Assembly: GCF_000720185.1 (NCBI RefSeq)
Contig: NZ_JOIY01000012.1
Coordinates: 62,001-126,000, forward strand
Length of the DNA stretch: 64,000 nt
From: Streptomyces sp. NRRL S-340
Lineage (GTDB): Bacteria > Actinomycetota > Actinomycetes > Streptomycetales > Streptomycetaceae
Reading direction: 5' to 3'
Shown here: piece by piece, positions 23,430 to 32,024 of the stretch
How the letters are laid out: each line of letters starts with the position of its first letter
Position numbering within the stretch: position 1 is the first letter of the stretch
Notes under the pieces: model-generated
What the model saw: the letters and a program-made list of their open reading frames with translations, nothing else
Database searches by the model: none
Told to the model about the DNA's origin: nothing
Made by a program: the position numbers and the translations under genes

Positions 23430-23540
23430 TGCTGATCACTTTCTGCGGACCAGGCTCTGCTGGTCACTTCCTGCCGGTCACTTTCCGCCGATCAGGTCCT
23501 GCTGATCAGCTCTCGCTGACCAGGTTCCGCCCGATCGACC
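23430..23540. repeat. 14-bp imperfect tandem repeat, about eight copies
   Basis: From 23430 the sequence runs in 14-nt units, the first being TGCTGATCACTTTC and the following ones starting at 23444, 23458, 23472, 23486, 23500, 23514 and 23528 (the last incomplete). The consensus is YGCYGRTCASNTYC. Fourteen is not a multiple of three, so it does not encode a protein repeat. It lies 18 bp upstream of the SRPBCC start codon. Confidence 0.85.
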
Positions 23541-23589
23541 GCGGGGGACCCACGGCCCGCCCGCCCGGCACGGTCCGCGAGTACCCGGC

Positions 23590-23985
23590 CCGTGCGGCTT
23601 TACGACTGCGCGTCGCACGGTCCTGCCGCCAATGTGCGGTCCACCGGTGCCGCGGGCGGTCCGCCGGGCCTGGTCACCACCCTGCGGGACACCACCGAGC
23701 CGCGGGCGGTCACCGGCGGGTTCCGCTCGGTGCCGGGGGTCTGCCGTTCGAGGCGGTGGAGTCGACGTGCCCCAGGGCAGCCGGCTGGTGCTGTCCACCG
23801 ACGGCCTCGTTGGCCCGCCGCCGGGACGCCGACAGCGGCAGGGAGCCGTTGCGGCAGTGCCCCGCCCGCGGCGGGCGCACCCCCGAGGAGAGGTGTACCG
23901 ATGTCCTGGCCGCCCTGCCGACCGGGCCGCCCGGGGCCGTCGGCACGGTGACCGCACGAGTGTCGCCTCGGCAGCGCCGCACGGC
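23590..23985 (+). pseudogene. Decayed SpoIIE/PP2C-type phosphatase C-terminal fragment
   Basis: Pieces of the SpoIIE phosphatase C-terminus appear in different frames: LPFEAVE from 23741, then VDVPQGSRLVLSTDGLVG from 23761 (one frame back), then RRRDADSGREPL and TPEERCTDVLAAL returning to the first frame and ending in TVTARV. In intact proteins these segments are contiguous (compare LYTDGLVERRGEPLDHAL in the phosphatase at 47791). At least two frameshifts and loss of the N-terminal metal-binding half show a pseudogene. It accounts for most of the 624-nt gap between the repeat and the GH101 gene. Confidence 0.65.
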
Positions 23986-24098
23986 GACTTCGACGGCTTC
24001 TGTTATCGATGCCAAGAAGTGAGCCCGGCAGCGACATCGCCACCCAACCGCTGTCACACGGAAGCATTACGTACGGGGGAACAGGTCACGAGCCTATT

Positions 24099-24110
24099 GT
24101 TATCGATAAC
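24099..24110. promoter_or_regulatory. Palindromic operator upstream of the GH101 gene
   Basis: GTTATCGATAAC is a perfect 12-bp palindrome with a central CG, the layout of LacI-family operators. It ends 54 bp before the chosen GTG start. A second partial copy, TGTTATCGAT, lies at 24001-24010, about 98 bp upstream. No lacI gene is in the window, so the regulator would act in trans. Confidence 0.55.
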
Positions 24111-24164
24111 TTTCCCTTACTGTCTTCCTCACTCTCCCGTTCAGAGCCACGAGGAAGCCCCCAG

Positions 24165-27100
24165 GTGGATCCCATGCCCCTGCACCACTCCCGACGTCCG
24201 CGGCGCCGCGGGCGCCCGAGACCCGGCGCCGCGACGGCCGCCGCGCTCATCGTCCTCGGCACGCTCTCGGCCGGCGCCCTGCCGGCCCGGGCCGGCCAGG
24301 CCGCGGTCCCGGCCACGGCCGCGCCCGCTCCCCCGGACACCCCCGCGACACCGGTCGAACTCACGGGCCCGGGCCTGACGGTGCGGGTGGCCGAGGAGTT
24401 CCCCCAGGTCATCTCGTACACGATGGACGGCAGGACGCTCGGCGGCCAGGCACGCGCCCTGGACACCTTCACCGTCAACGGCAAGGCGCACACCGCCACC
24501 ACGACCATGAAGGCGCACGGCAGCCAGGCCGTCTACACCTCCACGTTCGCCGACCTGCCGGACCTGACCATCACCTCGACGATCACGGTGACCGACCGGC
24601 GGACGGTCGTCTTCGCGGTGAAGAGCATCGAGGGCGCCGCCGCGTCGGCCGTCGACCAGCTGGCGATCCCCGACCAGTCACTCGTCTCGGTCGACTCCTC
24701 GGCCGCGCGTGCGGCACTGGCCCGGACGCGGATCTCCGCGGACTCGACCACCACCGCCGACCAGTTCCTCCCGATCACCGCGGCGACGGCCCCCGACAAG
24801 GCCGCCGTCGGAACGCCGTACGGCTTCGTGAGCGACGGCGCTCTGGCCGCCGGCGTCATCACCAACGCGACCGACGACTCCGCGCAGGACAACAACGACA
24901 ACTGGAACACCCGTCTGCAGTCCCGGATCGTGGACGCCGGCAACGGCGCCCGCCGGGCCGAGCTGTCCGTCGGTTCGTACACGTACGCTCCCCGGGGCGC
25001 CACCGACCGGCGGGTACGGACGTACGCGCTGCCCCGGGCCACCGTCGTGCTCTCCGGGGACGCCAACGGCGACGGGACGGCCAACTGGCAGGACGGCGCC
25101 ATCGCCTACCGTGCCCGCATGACCCGCCCGCTCGGCGCGGACCGGGTGCCCGAGCGGGTCGTGCAGCACATCCCGTTCAACTTCGCCGGCCAGGCGACCA
25201 ATCCGTTCCTGAAGACGCTCGACAACGTCAAGCGGATCTCGATGGCCACGGACGACCTCGGCCAGTGGGTGCTGGAGAAGGGCTACGCCGACGAGGGCCA
25301 CGACTCGGCCCACCCCGACTACGGCGGCAACTACAACGTCCGGGCGGGCGGCCTCACCGATCTGAACAAGCTCACCGCGGCCGGTGCCGGCTACAACTCC
25401 GACTTCGCGGTGCACGTGAACGCCACCGAGGCCTACCCGCAGGCCCGGCACTTCACCGAGGCGCTGGTCAAGGGCCAGGCCGACGGCTGGGACTGGCTGA
25501 ACCAGTCGTACCACATCGACCAGCGCACCGACCTGGGCAGCGGCGCGATCCTCGACCGGTTCGCGCAACTGCGCAAGGAGGCGCCGGGCATCAGGACCGT
25601 CTACATCGACGCCTACTACTCCAGCGGGTGGCTGGCCGACGGACTGGCCGCGCAACTGCGGAAGATGGGCTTCGAGGTCGCCACCGAGTGGTCCTACAAG
25701 TTCGAGGGCAGCTCGGTGTGGTCGCACTGGGCCAACGACAAGAACTACGGCGGCGCCACCAACAAGGGCATCAACTCCCGCATCGTGCGGTTCATCGCCA
25801 ACTCCGACCGTGACGTGTGGAACGTCGATCCGCTGCTCGGCGGCAGCAGCATCAAGGAGTTCGAGGGCTGGACCGGCCACGACGACTTCCAGGCCTTCTA
25901 CCGCAACATCTGGACCGACAACCTGCCCACCAAGTTCCTCCAGCACTACCAGATCACTGACTGGGACCCCGGGAAGTCCGCCACCCTCACCGGCGGCGTG
26001 CGGGTCGCGCTCGACGACGGGCGGCGCCAGGTGTCGATGGACGGCGCGGTCGTGCTCGACGGGGACACCTATCTGCTGCCCTGGGGCGAGGCGGAGGACG
26101 GGAACGGCACCTCCTCCCCGAGCCGGGCCGACAAGATGTACTACTACAGCGGGTCGGGCGGCACCCACACCTTCACGCTGACGAAGCAGTTCGCCGCCAC
26201 CCGCTCCTTCACCCTGTACCGGCTCACCGACCAGGGCCGCGTGAAGGCGGGCCGGGTGCGGGCCGAGGACGGGAAGGTGACGGTCACCGGCGACAAGGAC
26301 AGGCCTTACGTCCTCGCACCGGACGGTGACCGGGCTCCGCACCGCTCGGCCCACTACGGTGAGGGCACCGCCCTGGCCGACCCCGGCTTCAACGCCGGGG
26401 ACCTCGACGCCTGGAGCCCCCGGGGCGCGGCGGCCCTCGCCCGGACCGGCACCGGCGACAACGTGGTGCGCCTGGGCGCCGGGGCGTCCGGCATCTCCCA
26501 GCGGGTCAAGGGCCTCACCCCCGGCAGGCGGTACACACTGAGCGCCGACGTCGAGGTCGCCGCCGGGCAGCGCCGCGCCGTCACCCTCGGTGTGCGGGGG
26601 CACGGGGTGCGGGCCCGCAACGGTTTCGACACCACCCCGCTGCGCAACACGGTGGCCGCCGACGCCAAGCAGGGCACCTACGCGCAGCGCGCGTCCGTCG
26701 CCTTCACCGCCCCGGCCGGCGGTCAGGTCACCGTGTCGGCGGGCGCGGGGGCCGGGGACGCGGCGGTCACGGTGGACGACGTCCGGCTCATGGCCGACAC
26801 CTCGGCACCGGCGCCGGGCGGCGGCGTGATCGCCCGTGACGACTTCGAGGGCAACCAGCCGGGCTGGGGGCCGTTCGTGAAGGGCGACGCGGGAGGCGTC
26901 ACCGACCCGCGCACCAGTGTGAGCCGCCTGCACGCGCCGTACAGCCAGAAGAGCTGGAAGAACACCTACTCGCCCTACGACTCCGGTGCCCTCAGGGGGC
27001 AGGCGGTGGACGACGTCATCGACGGCGGCCACTCGCTCAAGGCGCACGAGGAGAACACCGGACTGGTGTACCGCACCGTCCCCGCGACGGTGCCGTTCGT

Positions 27101-28205
27101 GGCCGGGCACAAGTACGCGGTCTCCTTCGAGTACCAGAGCAACGTGGACGGACAGTGGGCCTGGGTGACGGGCGCCGACCGGGTCGGGGACGGCAAGGCC
27201 GTCTCCCGGGACATCACCCGCGACGCGCTCGCCCCGGCCCTGGACACCACGACGTACTCGAAGGAGATCGTGGCGGGCTGCGGCGACACCTGGGTCGGCC
27301 TGCGCAAGCTCGGCGGCGCGGCCGGCACGGACATGGTGCTCGACGACTTCCGGGTGACCGATCTCGGCGCGGTCGGCGGCGGCGCCGCCTGCGCGAGTGT
27401 GACCACGCCCGCCGGCACCGACCTGAGCCCGGGTGTGCCGGGCGAGTACGTCACGACGTTCACCGACAACGAGGAGACCGACGCCACGGACGTCCTCGTG
27501 CGTCTCGAGGGGCTGCCCGCCGGCTGGACGGCGGCGGTCAAGGACCGTGACGGCAACGCCTTCGGGCGTGTGCGGCCCGGCGCGACGGTCAGTACGACCT
27601 GGCTCCTGACCCCGCCGGCCGGCGCAGCGGGCACGTCGGCGACGTGGAAGGTGACAGCCTCCTACACGGGCTCCGGGGCCGCGAAGACGGTGTCGGCGCC
27701 GGCCAGGGCCGCGGTGGCGAGCGTGCCGGTCCTCTCCCCCGGCTCGATGCGGGCCGCCGCCGACTCGGAGAACCTCTCCTCGGGAGCGGCGGAGGGACCG
27801 GTCTCCAACGTGCTCGACGGCGATCCGGGCACCATCTGGCACACCGACTACACCGGGTCCGAGGCGCCCTACCCGCACTGGGTGACGCTGCGGCTGGGCG
27901 GTCCGTCCGACGTGAACGGTCTCGGCTACCTCGACCGGCAGAGCGGTGGGCAGAACGGCCGCGTGGCAGGGTACGAGGTGGCCGTCTCCGACGACGGAAG
28001 CACGTGGACGACCGTGGCCGGGGGCTCGCTCGTCGACTCGCCGGAGATGCAGCGGATCTCGTTCCCCTCGGTGCGCGCCTCCTACGTGCGCTTCACCGCG
28101 CTGAACGCCCTCAACGGACAGCCGTTCGCGGCGGCCGCCGAGATGCGGGTCTACGGCACCGTGGCGGATCCGCCCACCGGTTACCCGCCGGCCGGCCGGG
28201 CGTAG
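24165..28205 (+). CDS. Secreted GH101 endo-alpha-N-acetylgalactosaminidase-like enzyme
   Basis: 1346 aa. A basic N-terminus and hydrophobic core with an Ala-x-Ala cleavage region (ALPARAGQA) form a secretion signal. A galactose-mutarotase-like beta domain precedes the GH101 barrel (about 330-620), where RTVYIDAYYSSGW places the probable nucleophile at Asp482 and VATEWSYKFEG a probable acid/base at Glu508. Carbohydrate-binding and NPCBM-associated modules follow, and a discoidin (F5/8C) domain closes the protein (about 1190-1340). GH101 enzymes release core-1 O-glycans from Ser/Thr. The start GTG at 24165 is preferred because GAGGAAG lies seven bases before it; the ATG nine bases later is the alternative. 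Confidence 0.88.
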   Translation: MDPMPLHHSRRPRRRGRPRPGAATAAALIVLGTLSAGALPARAGQAAVPATAAPAPPDTPATPVELTGPGLTVRVAEEFPQVISYTMDGRTLGGQARALDTFTVNGKAHTATTTMKAHGSQAVYTSTFADLPDLTITSTITVTDRRTVVFAVKSIEGAAASAVDQLAIPDQSLVSVDSSAARAALARTRISADSTTTADQFLPITAATAPDKAAVGTPYGFVSDGALAAGVITNATDDSAQDNNDNWNTRLQSRIVDAGNGARRAELSVGSYTYAPRGATDRRVRTYALPRATVVLSGDANGDGTANWQDGAIAYRARMTRPLGADRVPERVVQHIPFNFAGQATNPFLKTLDNVKRISMATDDLGQWVLEKGYADEGHDSAHPDYGGNYNVRAGGLTDLNKLTAAGAGYNSDFAVHVNATEAYPQARHFTEALVKGQADGWDWLNQSYHIDQRTDLGSGAILDRFAQLRKEAPGIRTVYIDAYYSSGWLADGLAAQLRKMGFEVATEWSYKFEGSSVWSHWANDKNYGGATNKGINSRIVRFIANSDRDVWNVDPLLGGSSIKEFEGWTGHDDFQAFYRNIWTDNLPTKFLQHYQITDWDPGKSATLTGGVRVALDDGRRQVSMDGAVVLDGDTYLLPWGEAEDGNGTSSPSRADKMYYYSGSGGTHTFTLTKQFAATRSFTLYRLTDQGRVKAGRVRAEDGKVTVTGDKDRPYVLAPDGDRAPHRSAHYGEGTALADPGFNAGDLDAWSPRGAAALARTGTGDNVVRLGAGASGISQRVKGLTPGRRYTLSADVEVAAGQRRAVTLGVRGHGVRARNGFDTTPLRNTVAADAKQGTYAQRASVAFTAPAGGQVTVSAGAGAGDAAVTVDDVRLMADTSAPAPGGGVIARDDFEGNQPGWGPFVKGDAGGVTDPRTSVSRLHAPYSQKSWKNTYSPYDSGALRGQAVDDVIDGGHSLKAHEENTGLVYRTVPATVPFVAGHKYAVSFEYQSNVDGQWAWVTGADRVGDGKAVSRDITRDALAPALDTTTYSKEIVAGCGDTWVGLRKLGGAAGTDMVLDDFRVTDLGAVGGGAACASVTTPAGTDLSPGVPGEYVTTFTDNEETDATDVLVRLEGLPAGWTAAVKDRDGNAFGRVRPGATVSTTWLLTPPAGAAGTSATWKVTASYTGSGAAKTVSAPARAAVASVPVLSPGSMRAAADSENLSSGAAEGPVSNVLDGDPGTIWHTDYTGSEAPYPHWVTLRLGGPSDVNGLGYLDRQSGGQNGRVAGYEVAVSDDGSTWTTVAGGSLVDSPEMQRISFPSVRASYVRFTALNALNGQPFAAAAEMRVYGTVADPPTGYPPAGRA

Positions 28206-28216
28206 CACTCCGACCG

Positions 28217-28260
28217 CGGCCCGCCGCGACCGGCATCGGTGTCCGTCGGTCGCGGCAGGC
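28217..28260. terminator. Bidirectional terminator between GH101 and GH43 genes
   Basis: GCCGCGACCG (28223-28232) pairs perfectly with CGGTCGCGGC (28247-28256), with further flanking pairs and a 14-nt loop. It lies 12-18 nt after the GH101 stop and before the convergent GH43 stop (28414). Nothing else is recognised in 28261-28413. Confidence 0.6.
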
Positions 28261-28413
28261 CGTCCGGTGCGTGCCGCCCGCCCCGCGCGGGGTGCCGCGA
28301 GGGCTTCCCGTGCGTCGCACCGCGGGCGGGCGCAGGGTGACGTGACGATTCCGGGCGCTGCGCGGCGGCCCTCCGGGACCCGGTGTTCCGCCGGGACCGG
28401 GGGGCCGCCCGTG

Positions 28414-29901
28414 TCAGTTCACGTAGACCTCCGCCCGGTCGACGCTGACGTACGACGCCTGGGACTGCCCGTCGTGCTCGCCCGTCACCCGCACCCGCAG
28501 GGTGTGCCTGCCGTAGGGCAGGGCCGGGCTGAGGAACTGGAGCGTCTCGCCGGTGCGGATCGCGCCGTAGTAGTCGATGCGCTGCTCGGGTCCGCCGTCG
28601 ACGCTGAGGGCCGCGTAGCCGTTGCCGGTGTCACGGACGGACAGCAGGGCGATGCGGATGCCGGTGAAAGTGAACGTGGCGGTGTTCCCGGCGGTCGCGC
28701 TCCAGTGGTCGTCGCCCCAGAAGCACTGGACGGCGCAGCCGGTGCCGGAATTCCAGGAACCGGTGTAGGTGACGGTCCCGGCGCCGTCGGAGCGGCCGTC
28801 GTCGTTGATCCAGTACGCGCCGGGGCCGGGGTCCCCGGAGGGCAGGTCCTGGGTGGCCCCCGTCGCGAGCGGGACGCCGAGGGCGGGGCTGCCGTCGGCG
28901 TTCCAGCCGATGCGCTGCGCCCGCGTGGTGCGGTCGCCGTAGGTGTAGGCCGAGGTGGTCTTGGCGTGGTAGACGATCCAGTCCTGGGTGCCGTCGGGCG
29001 AGCGGAAGAAGGCGTGGTGGCCGGGCCCGAACACGCCGTGGCCGTCGGCGCGGGAGAAGACCGGCCCCTGGTGCTGCCTCCAGTTGCCGGGGACGAGCGG
29101 GTCGGAGCCGGACGGCAGGGACATCATCCACACCTGGTAGTCGGGCTTGCCGGTGTCGCAGGTGGAGTAGGTCATCCAGGTGCGTCCGTTGCGGTACAGG
29201 AACTCCGGGCCCTCCCGGACCTCCGGGCAGCCGCCGGCGGCGTCGATGGCCACGGCGTCGCCGGAGACGGTGTACGGGTTCGACAGCGGCGCGATGTTGA
29301 TGCCGTTGTGCTGGTACTGGTTGATGCCGCTGTAGGCGAGGTAGAGACGGCCGTCGTGCTGGAGGATGCCGGGGTCGATGGCGAAGTCGGAGGCGTGGTT
29401 GGGCGGTACGAGCTTCGCCTTGAAGTGGTAGGGGCCCGCCGGGTCGTCGCCGTCGGACTGCGCGACGTAGATCCGGTGGTGGTCGTCGGTGCCGTCGTCG
29501 GCGGTGTAGTAGAGGTACCAGCGGTCGCCGAAGCGGTAGAACTCCGGTGCCCAGATGTCCCGGTCGCGGGAGCCGTCGGTGTCGGTCCAGACGGTCACGG
29601 GAGCGGTGGTGAGCAGCGTGCTCAGGGACGGCGAGCGCCACATGCGGATGCTGCCGCCCTGGGTGGTGGTGAGGTAGTAGTTGCCCCTCCAGTAGGTCAT
29701 GAACGGGTCGGGGCCGGTGTTGAGCGGGTTGCGGAACGTGCCCGCCGCCGCGGTGCGCTGGGCCGCCCGGGCGGCGGCGGGGCGCAGGGCGCACGTACCG
29801 GCGAGGATCAGGCCGAGCACGGCGAGGACGCCGAGCAGGCGCAGGGCGAGAGGTGGGTACGGGGTTCCGCGGCGTTGCGTGTGCATCAGTTGCCTGGGCA
29901 T
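28414..29901 (-). CDS. Secreted GH43 family glycoside hydrolase (arabinan-type)
   Basis: 495 aa. A basic signal peptide with a hydrophobic stretch (about 18-40) leads to a five-bladed GH43 domain. Candidate catalytic residues are Asp65 in NTGPDPFMTY, Asp176 in SDFAIDPGIL and Glu230 in REGPEFLY; WAPEFYRFGDRWYLYYT is a typical GH43 blade. GH43 enzymes act on arabinan, arabinoxylan or related pentose polymers. The C-terminal 130 residues form a separate beta-rich module (GRHTLRVRVTGEHDGQSQ), probably carbohydrate-binding. The ATG at 29901 follows AAGGAG; a second Met lies five codons downstream. A clear promoter and a TTGCATCGATGCAA operator control it. Confidence 0.88.
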   Translation of the reverse strand: MPRQLMHTQRRGTPYPPLALRLLGVLAVLGLILAGTCALRPAAARAAQRTAAAGTFRNPLNTGPDPFMTYWRGNYYLTTTQGGSIRMWRSPSLSTLLTTAPVTVWTDTDGSRDRDIWAPEFYRFGDRWYLYYTADDGTDDHHRIYVAQSDGDDPAGPYHFKAKLVPPNHASDFAIDPGILQHDGRLYLAYSGINQYQHNGINIAPLSNPYTVSGDAVAIDAAGGCPEVREGPEFLYRNGRTWMTYSTCDTGKPDYQVWMMSLPSGSDPLVPGNWRQHQGPVFSRADGHGVFGPGHHAFFRSPDGTQDWIVYHAKTTSAYTYGDRTTRAQRIGWNADGSPALGVPLATGATQDLPSGDPGPGAYWINDDGRSDGAGTVTYTGSWNSGTGCAVQCFWGDDHWSATAGNTATFTFTGIRIALLSVRDTGNGYAALSVDGGPEQRIDYYGAIRTGETLQFLSPALPYGRHTLRVRVTGEHDGQSQASYVSVDRAEVYVN

Positions 29902-29965
29902 CAGAGGCTCCTTCTGGCAGGCCCGTCCGCACGCCGGGTCGCGCTGTGCGCCGAGCCCCACCGCT

Positions 29966-29979
29966 TTGCATCGATGCAA
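29966..29979. promoter_or_regulatory. LacI-type operator of the GH43 gene
   Basis: TTGCATCGATGCAA is a perfect 14-bp palindrome with central CG. It lies about 9-22 nt downstream of the predicted transcription start, where a bound repressor would block elongation. It shares the ATCGAT core with the operator of GH101 but differs in its flanks. Confidence 0.65.
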
Positions 29980-29994
29980 TGACGACGATGCGCC

Positions 29995-30023
29995 ACCGTA
30001 GGACCGGGTTGACACACCGTCAA
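29995..30023 (-). promoter_or_regulatory. Promoter of the GH43 gene
   Basis: On the minus strand TTGACG (30023-30018), a 17-nt spacer and TACGGT (30000-29995) make a good housekeeping promoter. The predicted start near 29988 gives a leader of about 87 nt containing the palindrome. The -35 box is part of a TTGAC-N5-GTCAA inverted repeat (30009-30023). Confidence 0.65.
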
Positions 30024-30242
30024 GAGGGCCTCCGCGGCAGCCTGCCGGAGTCTTCGGCCTGCTCCGCGACGCAGGGACTTCCCCTCTCCCCCGGACACCG
30101 GCTCCGCTGTTACAAGACAGGGACAAAGCGCCGATGAACGCCCGCCCGCGCCGCGCCCTCATCTCTAGTGACTGCGCCAATCGGCACGTAGGTGCCCTTC
30201 GGCGCGAAAGACTCTTGTCGCCCAGAAAGGGGCAGATCAGTG

Positions 30243-30662
30243 ATGGTCTCGAAACGGGGTTCTCTGCGTACGGCCGTCGTCGGTGTCATCGGCGCGGCCT
30301 CCCTCGCTCTCGCGGGCACCGCGATGGCGGCCACTCCGGCGGCGCACACCGCGGCCCGCGGCGCCGTCACGCAGCAGGCCGCGCCCGCCAAGGCCGGCAT
30401 CACCGCCAAGCCGTCGGTGACCTCGGTGCGTGCCTGGCAGCTCTTCCGGGTCACGGGCCGGACCACCGGTCTCAAGCCCGGCAGCAAGGTGACCCTCCAG
30501 CAGAAGCAGCACGGCAAGTGGGTCAGCCTTCCCGCGTCCGTGAACACCTCGCGCACCGGCTCCTACTCGCTCGGCGTCAAGCTGGGGCTCAAGGGCAAGA
30601 ACGACCTGCGCATCGTCAGCGGCACGGCGGCTTCGGCCGTCTTCCAGGTGACGGTCCGCTGA
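30243..30662 (+). CDS. Small secreted protein of unknown function
   Basis: 139 aa. A classical Sec signal peptide (RGSLRTAVVGVIGAASLALAGTAMA, cut near residue 29) is followed by a Thr/Ala-rich spacer and a compact beta-rich domain of about 85 residues (VRAWQLFRVTGRTTGLKPGSKVTLQQ to VFQVTVR). The TGLKPGSKVTLQQ...GKWV pattern resembles bacterial Ig-like or surface-exposed domains found alone in Streptomyces secretomes. An AAAGGGG site precedes the ATG; a GTG one codon earlier is equally possible. No neighbour suggests a job. Confidence 0.75.
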   Translation: MVSKRGSLRTAVVGVIGAASLALAGTAMAATPAAHTAARGAVTQQAAPAKAGITAKPSVTSVRAWQLFRVTGRTTGLKPGSKVTLQQKQHGKWVSLPASVNTSRTGSYSLGVKLGLKGKNDLRIVSGTAASAVFQVTVR

Positions 30663-30705
30663 GCCAGGGCGCGAATCCGGCGCCGCCACCGCACGCAGAC
30701 GCGCA

Positions 30706-30733
30706 GGGGCCCGGCCGTCACCGGCCGGGCCCC
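30706..30733. terminator. Bidirectional hairpin terminator
   Basis: GGGGCCCGGCC (30706-30716) pairs perfectly with GGCCGGGCCCC (30723-30733) across a 6-nt loop. It lies between the convergent small secreted protein (ends 30662) and the small membrane protein (ends 30759). Confidence 0.75.
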
Positions 30734-30758
30734 ACCCGTCCGCGCGTCCGTGCCAGGT

Positions 30759-30929
30759 CTACCACCGGTACCAGCGGCCCCTGCGGCCGCCGCTGCCGGC
30801 GGGCCTGACCACGAAGCCCAGCAGCCACAGCACCAGTACGATCACCGCGATCCACCACAGCGCCTTCAGAGCGAAGCCCGCACCGAAGAGGACCAGGGCG
30901 AGAAGAAGAACCAGCAGCAGGGGAACCAT
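30759..30929 (-). CDS. Small hydrophobic membrane protein
   Basis: 56 aa. Two hydrophobic helices (about 2-20 and 24-42) are followed by a basic, Gly/Arg/Trp tail (GSGGRRGRWYRW). This matches a conserved streptomycete 'hydrophobic protein' type of unknown function. I place the start at the ATG 30929 because AGGAGG (30944-30939) stands nine bases upstream; the longer frame from 30950 would put that ribosome site inside the coding region. Confidence 0.7.
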   Translation of the reverse strand: MVPLLLVLLLALVLFGAGFALKALWWIAVIVLVLWLLGFVVRPAGSGGRRGRWYRW

Positions 30930-31037
30930 CGTCATCAACCTCCTGGCCACCGGATGCCCTGGCTTCCTCCGCGCACGCCCGCGGAACGCGGGTTATTTCC
31001 ACGCCGGGCGGGGCATACGCGGGGCCGACGTGGCCCC

Positions 31038-32012
31038 TCAGGGCCCGGACGGAGCGGCGCCGTGGTCCGGACCCGCGGAGAGGGCGGCGGTCCAGGCCGT
31101 GGGGGCCAGGCCGGTCTGGCGCCGGAAGAAGGTGGTGAAGTTTCCGGTGTCGGCGAATCCGAGGCGGTGTGCGCAGGCGCCGGCCGGCAGGCCGGTGTGG
31201 GCGAGCAGCCGCTTCGCCTCCAGCAGGATGCGCTGGTCGAGGAACGCCTTGGCACCGGTTCCGGTGGCGGCCCGGGTCGCCCGGGTCAGGGTCCGTACGT
31301 CGTAGCCCAACGCCCGGGCGTAGTCGGCGACTCGGTGCCAGTGCGCGAAGTGCTCCTCGACGGCGGTGCGGTAGGCGCGGAAGACCGCCGGCGCCCGGCC
31401 GCCGGCCGCCGGGCGGGCCGCGCGGCCGGCCGCGTCGCGGGGAGAGGGCTCACTGGGCAGGGCACGGACGCGCAGGACCAGCGCGGCCAGCAGGTGCCCG
31501 AGCAGCGCCGGGGAGGCCAGGCGCGGCGACCGCACCGCCGCGCGGTGTTCGCGGCCGAGGTGCTCGGCGGCCAGCTCCGCCAGTGCGAAGGCCTGCGGTG
31601 ACAGGCGTCGGCACACGGGCGCGGCGGCGTCGGCCGTTTCGAGGCCGGGGTCGGGCAGGAAACCCGGCTGGAACAGGATCAGGGGACCGTCCACGCCCTC
31701 GACGTCGCTCCAGCGGTGCACCGCACCGGGTCTGATCCACACGACACTGCCCTCGCCCAGCTCATGGCGCTCGAAGTCCGCCTCGTGGCTGCCGCTGCCC
31801 CGGGTGATCAGGGCGAGGACGTGGAAGTCGGGGCGCTGCAGCTGGGTGCGGCGCCTTGCGGTGTCCGTCCTTCGCAGGGACTCGAAACTGAGGACCTCGA
31901 CCCCGTAGGCGGCCCCGACGGCGGGGAGGTAGCGCAGCTGCCGCACAGCAGGCTGTCCGTTTTCCACAAGCACTCGTTCTCTTTCCCGCAAGGCGCGCGG
32001 GCGCACCGGCAT
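31038..32012 (-). CDS. AraC family transcriptional regulator with cupin sensor
   Basis: 324 aa. The N-terminal half is an AraC-type cupin (DFHVLALITRGSGSHEADFERHELGEGSVVWIRPGAVHRW). The C-terminal 100 residues carry two helix-turn-helix motifs: VADYARALGYDVRTLTRA and RLGFADTGNFTTFFRRQTGLAPTAWT, the usual AraC signature. The ATG at 32012 has GAGG eight bases upstream; a GTG at 31973 is an alternative start. It is divergent from an alpha/beta hydrolase gene, which it probably activates in response to a small ligand. Ala/Arg-rich linker residues separate the domains. Confidence 0.87.
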   Translation of the reverse strand: MPVRPRALRERERVLVENGQPAVRQLRYLPAVGAAYGVEVLSFESLRRTDTARRRTQLQRPDFHVLALITRGSGSHEADFERHELGEGSVVWIRPGAVHRWSDVEGVDGPLILFQPGFLPDPGLETADAAAPVCRRLSPQAFALAELAAEHLGREHRAAVRSPRLASPALLGHLLAALVLRVRALPSEPSPRDAAGRAARPAAGGRAPAVFRAYRTAVEEHFAHWHRVADYARALGYDVRTLTRATRAATGTGAKAFLDQRILLEAKRLLAHTGLPAGACAHRLGFADTGNFTTFFRRQTGLAPTAWTAALSAGPDHGAAPSGP

Positions 32013-32024
32013 AGCGTCGTCCTC

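Noticed and set aside
23430..23540. CRISPR array
   Set aside because: The repeat is tandem with no spacers, a 14-bp unit and no cas genes, so it is a simple tandem repeat.
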